Source of the DNA: Spirochaetota bacterium
GTDB lineage: Bacteria > Spirochaetota > UBA4802 > UBA5550
DNA length: 8,538 nt
Reading direction: 5' to 3'
Assembly: GCA_022704585.1 (NCBI GenBank)
Contig: JAKJGD010000058.1
Location: 1-8,538 of the forward strand
Within the stretch, counting starts at the first letter, position 1. Each line of letters opens with the position of its first letter. A program made the position numbers and the translations under genes. The notes beneath the pieces were generated by a model. That model saw only the letters and a program-made list of their open reading frames with translations. It did no database searches and had not been told where the DNA came from. Of this stretch, positions 6,409-8,538 are shown piece after piece.

Positions 6409-8244
6409 ATGCTCTACCTGAAGAGACGTCATGTATTGTACCTTTTCGCCGTTCTGCTGGTTGCGGCGCTGGCCGGACCGGATCTGCTGGCACGCGCGGG
6501 AGGCGGCGGTGATTTCAGCGGAGGCGACAACGGCGGCGGGGGCGGCGACGGCTGGGGCGTGATCATATACCTCCTCATCAGGGTCATCCTGGAGCTTCCA
6601 TTCCCGCTGAACGTCATTGTGGCCGGGATCATTATCGCGGGATTCATCATTTTCACCCGGGTAGCGAAAAAGAAAGTCAAGGCGCAGTCGATCCTCAACA
6701 AGCTGCCTGCGGGCGATGAAGTGAAAAAAGCGGCCGGGTACGATGCCTTCATTAAAAACAGCCCCGATTTCAACGAGGAAGTCTTCAAAAACAACGTGCG
6801 GGATGCGTTCATGAAAATACAGAAGGCCTGGGAGGCCCAGGACCTTTCGCAGATACGGAAGTTCATCTCCGACGGGGTGTACCAGCGGTTCAATACCCAG
6901 TTCAAAATGATGCAGCTGCTGAAGCAGAAAAACACTATCACGAACATCAATATCAAGAACATCTACATAGACCGCGTCGACGTGGACGGCCTCTACGACA
7001 TCATACAGACGGCGATACACGCGTCGGTCACGGACAATTTCACGAGCGAGCTCGATCCCTCCCTGAACCAGGGCGGCACCGAGGAGTTCGTGGAGTACTG
7101 GTCCTTCCTGAAAAAGCGCGGGAAGCCCCGCACCGACATCTACCAGACCGACCAGTGCCCCAACTGCGGCGCGCCGCTGCCCGCGGACATGGGCGAGGTG
7201 AGCAAATGCGCCTCGTGCGGGACCCTGACCAACTCCGGTGAATACGACTGGGTGCTCTCCGAGATCACGCAGGCCGACGATTACGTGGGCACGCACCCGA
7301 AGCTGGGCAAGTCCGCGGAGCTCACCGAGAAGGTACGCTCCCTTATCGACGAGAACGAGGACTTTTCCGTCCAGCTTATCGAGGACAAGGCGAGCAACGG
7401 CTACCTCCAGATCATCACGGCGCAGGCCCTGGGCGACTCCTCGATCATGCGCCGTTTCGTGAGCGACGATGTGTTCGCGAAGGTGCCGATGCCGGCGCCG
7501 GGCAAGCAGATCGCCTACAACAGGATATACCTGAACGACGTGTACCTGGTCGGCGTGGCGGAGGAGGGGGACCGCAACGTGCTGGCGATCGCGGTCAAGT
7601 CGTCGTTCCAGCGCGTGAAGCTCGCGGACGGAAAGGCCGGGAAGCTGGACTATGGCGTCATCTCGCAGACCGAGGTGGTCCTGATGAGCCGCGACAAGAA
7701 CGCGGCCGGGTCGAAGGGCTCCCTGTACGCCCACAGCTGCCCCAACTGCGGCGCGCCGGTGGAAAACTCCCTGGAAGTGAAGTGCAAATACTGCGGCTCC
7801 GTCATGAACAGCACGGGCAAGGAGTGGATCATCACCGGCCTGATGAGCATGGATGAATACCAGGCGTACCTCGCCGCGAATTCCGCCAGTTTCTCCTACA
7901 GTGCGGACACGGCGCTCATCGACAAGCTCTACGACGTGCGGGACTTCGCCTTCAACAACATGATGGTGGTCCTGGCCGCGGACGGCACGCTCCATGACGC
8001 GGAGCGGCAGTTCGCCTCAGACCTGGCGAAGAAGTGGGGATACGACCTGTCGAAGCTTGAGCCCTTCTTCCAGATGGCGCAGAACGGCAGGCTCGTGGTG
8101 AAGATGCCGCAGGACACGAAGAAGCAGAAGAAGATATACAAGCTGATGGTGAAGGCGGCGCAGGCGGACCAGAACGTGTCGCCGGAAGAACAGCAGCTCC
8201 TTGATACAATTAAGAAGCAGTACGGCATAGACGACGCGGCGTAG
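6409..8244 (+). CDS. Membrane-anchored protein with two Tim44-like/zinc-ribbon units and a TerB-like C-terminus
   Basis: The 611-residue protein opens with a signal-peptide-like segment (1-30, ending LLARA), a glycine-rich stretch (31-50) and a hydrophobic segment (about 51-83) followed by RVAKKKVK, which suggests a cytoplasmic C-terminal part. This start is typical of bacterial Tim44-like proteins. Residues about 120-245 form a Tim44-like domain (ARDAFMKIQKAWEAQDLSQI type helix at 130-149), followed by a zinc ribbon with C250, C253, C267 and C270. Residues about 300-430 repeat the plan, with ITAQALGDSSIMRRFVSDDV at 336-355, then a second ribbon with C444, C447, C459 and C462. Residues 500-611 resemble TerB, with acidic LAADGTLHDAERQF (522-535) and AAQADQNVSPEEQQLL (583-598) like its paired metal-binding helices. 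The function is unknown; an envelope-associated scaffold or stress role is possible by analogy only. Confidence 0.85.
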   Translation: MLYLKRRHVLYLFAVLLVAALAGPDLLARAGGGGDFSGGDNGGGGGDGWGVIIYLLIRVILELPFPLNVIVAGIIIAGFIIFTRVAKKKVKAQSILNKLPAGDEVKKAAGYDAFIKNSPDFNEEVFKNNVRDAFMKIQKAWEAQDLSQIRKFISDGVYQRFNTQFKMMQLLKQKNTITNINIKNIYIDRVDVDGLYDIIQTAIHASVTDNFTSELDPSLNQGGTEEFVEYWSFLKKRGKPRTDIYQTDQCPNCGAPLPADMGEVSKCASCGTLTNSGEYDWVLSEITQADDYVGTHPKLGKSAELTEKVRSLIDENEDFSVQLIEDKASNGYLQIITAQALGDSSIMRRFVSDDVFAKVPMPAPGKQIAYNRIYLNDVYLVGVAEEGDRNVLAIAVKSSFQRVKLADGKAGKLDYGVISQTEVVLMSRDKNAAGSKGSLYAHSCPNCGAPVENSLEVKCKYCGSVMNSTGKEWIITGLMSMDEYQAYLAANSASFSYSADTALIDKLYDVRDFAFNNMMVVLAADGTLHDAERQFASDLAKKWGYDLSKLEPFFQMAQNGRLVVKMPQDTKKQKKIYKLMVKAAQADQNVSPEEQQLLDTIKKQYGIDDAA

Positions 8245-8345
8245 TGCCTCGACAGTTCGGCAACCAGGTGGTCCCTGAGCGAAGTCGAAGGGCGCTTCGC
8301 TCCCTCGAAATGACAGGGGAATTGAGATGGCATTGCGAGGAGTCC
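8245..8345. repeat. Degenerate interspersed intergenic repeats
   Basis: The spacer after the Tim44-like/TerB gene contains CCCTGAGCGAAGTCGAAGGG (8273-8292), TCGAAATGACAGGGG (8305-8319) and CATTGCGAGGAG (8331-8342). I recognise these as pieces of short repeats scattered between genes in many environmental bacterial genomes. Inside, GAGCGAAG (8277-8284) pairs with CTTCGCTC (8295-8302) across a 10-nt loop and could fold in RNA. No T-run follows it. Only one copy of each piece is in the window, so repeat status rests on recall. Confidence 0.5.
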
Positions 8346-8379
8346 CTGATAGGTCCGCAAGCGCTTGCGGACCTATCAG
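8346..8379. terminator. Perfect 34-nt palindrome between convergent genes, possible bidirectional terminator
   Basis: The arm CTGATAGGTCCGCAAGC (8346-8362) is followed at once by its exact reverse complement (8363-8379). As RNA either strand could form a long hairpin. It sits 9 nt past the serS stop and about 100 nt past the Tim44-like/TerB stop, the usual position for a shared terminator. No U-tract follows on either strand, so it is not a textbook intrinsic terminator. It could instead be a protein-binding site or a repeat element. Confidence 0.5.
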
Positions 8380-8387
8380 AATAATGC

Positions 8388-8538
<151 letters not shown>

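Noticed and set aside
6388..7995. A 535-codon open frame on the - strand opposite the Tim44-like/TerB gene
   Set aside because: It is antisense to a gene with clear domains and a perfect ribosome-binding site. Its translation is rich in His, Arg and Val with no recognisable domain, as expected from a GC-rich shadow frame.

Overview
The window is a piece of a moderately GC-rich bacterial chromosome. It holds five complete protein genes and two cut by the window edges. No RNA gene, phage gene, insertion sequence or CRISPR array was found. The organism is probably Gram-negative and free-living: there is a Tim44-like/TerB membrane protein, a HAMP-type sensor, CapA and STAS proteins, and degenerate interspersed repeats of the kind I associate with environmental deltaproteobacteria-like or spirochaete-like genomes. 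The lineage cannot be fixed from this sequence.

Layout. (1) 2-1352, + strand: the 3' part of a CapA-family gene, overlapped by 23 nt by a small STAS-domain (anti-sigma-factor-antagonist-like) gene. (2) 1363-5124, - strand: a two-gene operon with a 6-nt gap. The upstream gene (3274-5124) encodes a GT-A-type glycosyltransferase-like protein with an N-terminal winged-helix-like segment. The downstream gene (1363-3267) encodes a PAPS-dependent sulfotransferase joined in frame to a degenerate RNA 3'-phosphate cyclase (RtcA)-like domain. A good sigma70-type promoter lies upstream of the operon. (3) 5125-5496: a 372-nt divergent intergenic region with a candidate promoter for each direction. (4) 5497-6282, + strand: a two-transmembrane sensor protein that stops just after a HAMP-like segment and has no kinase or methyl-accepting domain. 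(5) 6409-8244, + strand: a membrane-anchored protein with two Tim44-like/zinc-ribbon units and a TerB-like C-terminus. (6) 8245-8387: a convergent intergenic spacer with degenerate repeats and a perfect 34-nt palindrome. (7) 8388-8538, - strand: the C-terminus of seryl-tRNA synthetase.

How they may work together. The glycosyltransferase and sulfotransferase genes probably make and sulfate a sugar or glycoconjugate, possibly at the cell surface. That is inferred from family and operon structure; no substrate is visible. The most unusual item is the sulfotransferase/RtcA-like fusion. Its cyclase half keeps the overall fold pattern but has lost the glycine-rich N-terminal motif and the C-terminal catalytic histidine. 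It is therefore likely a non-catalytic repurposed domain, or the product of a recent fusion at a homopolymer-rich junction.
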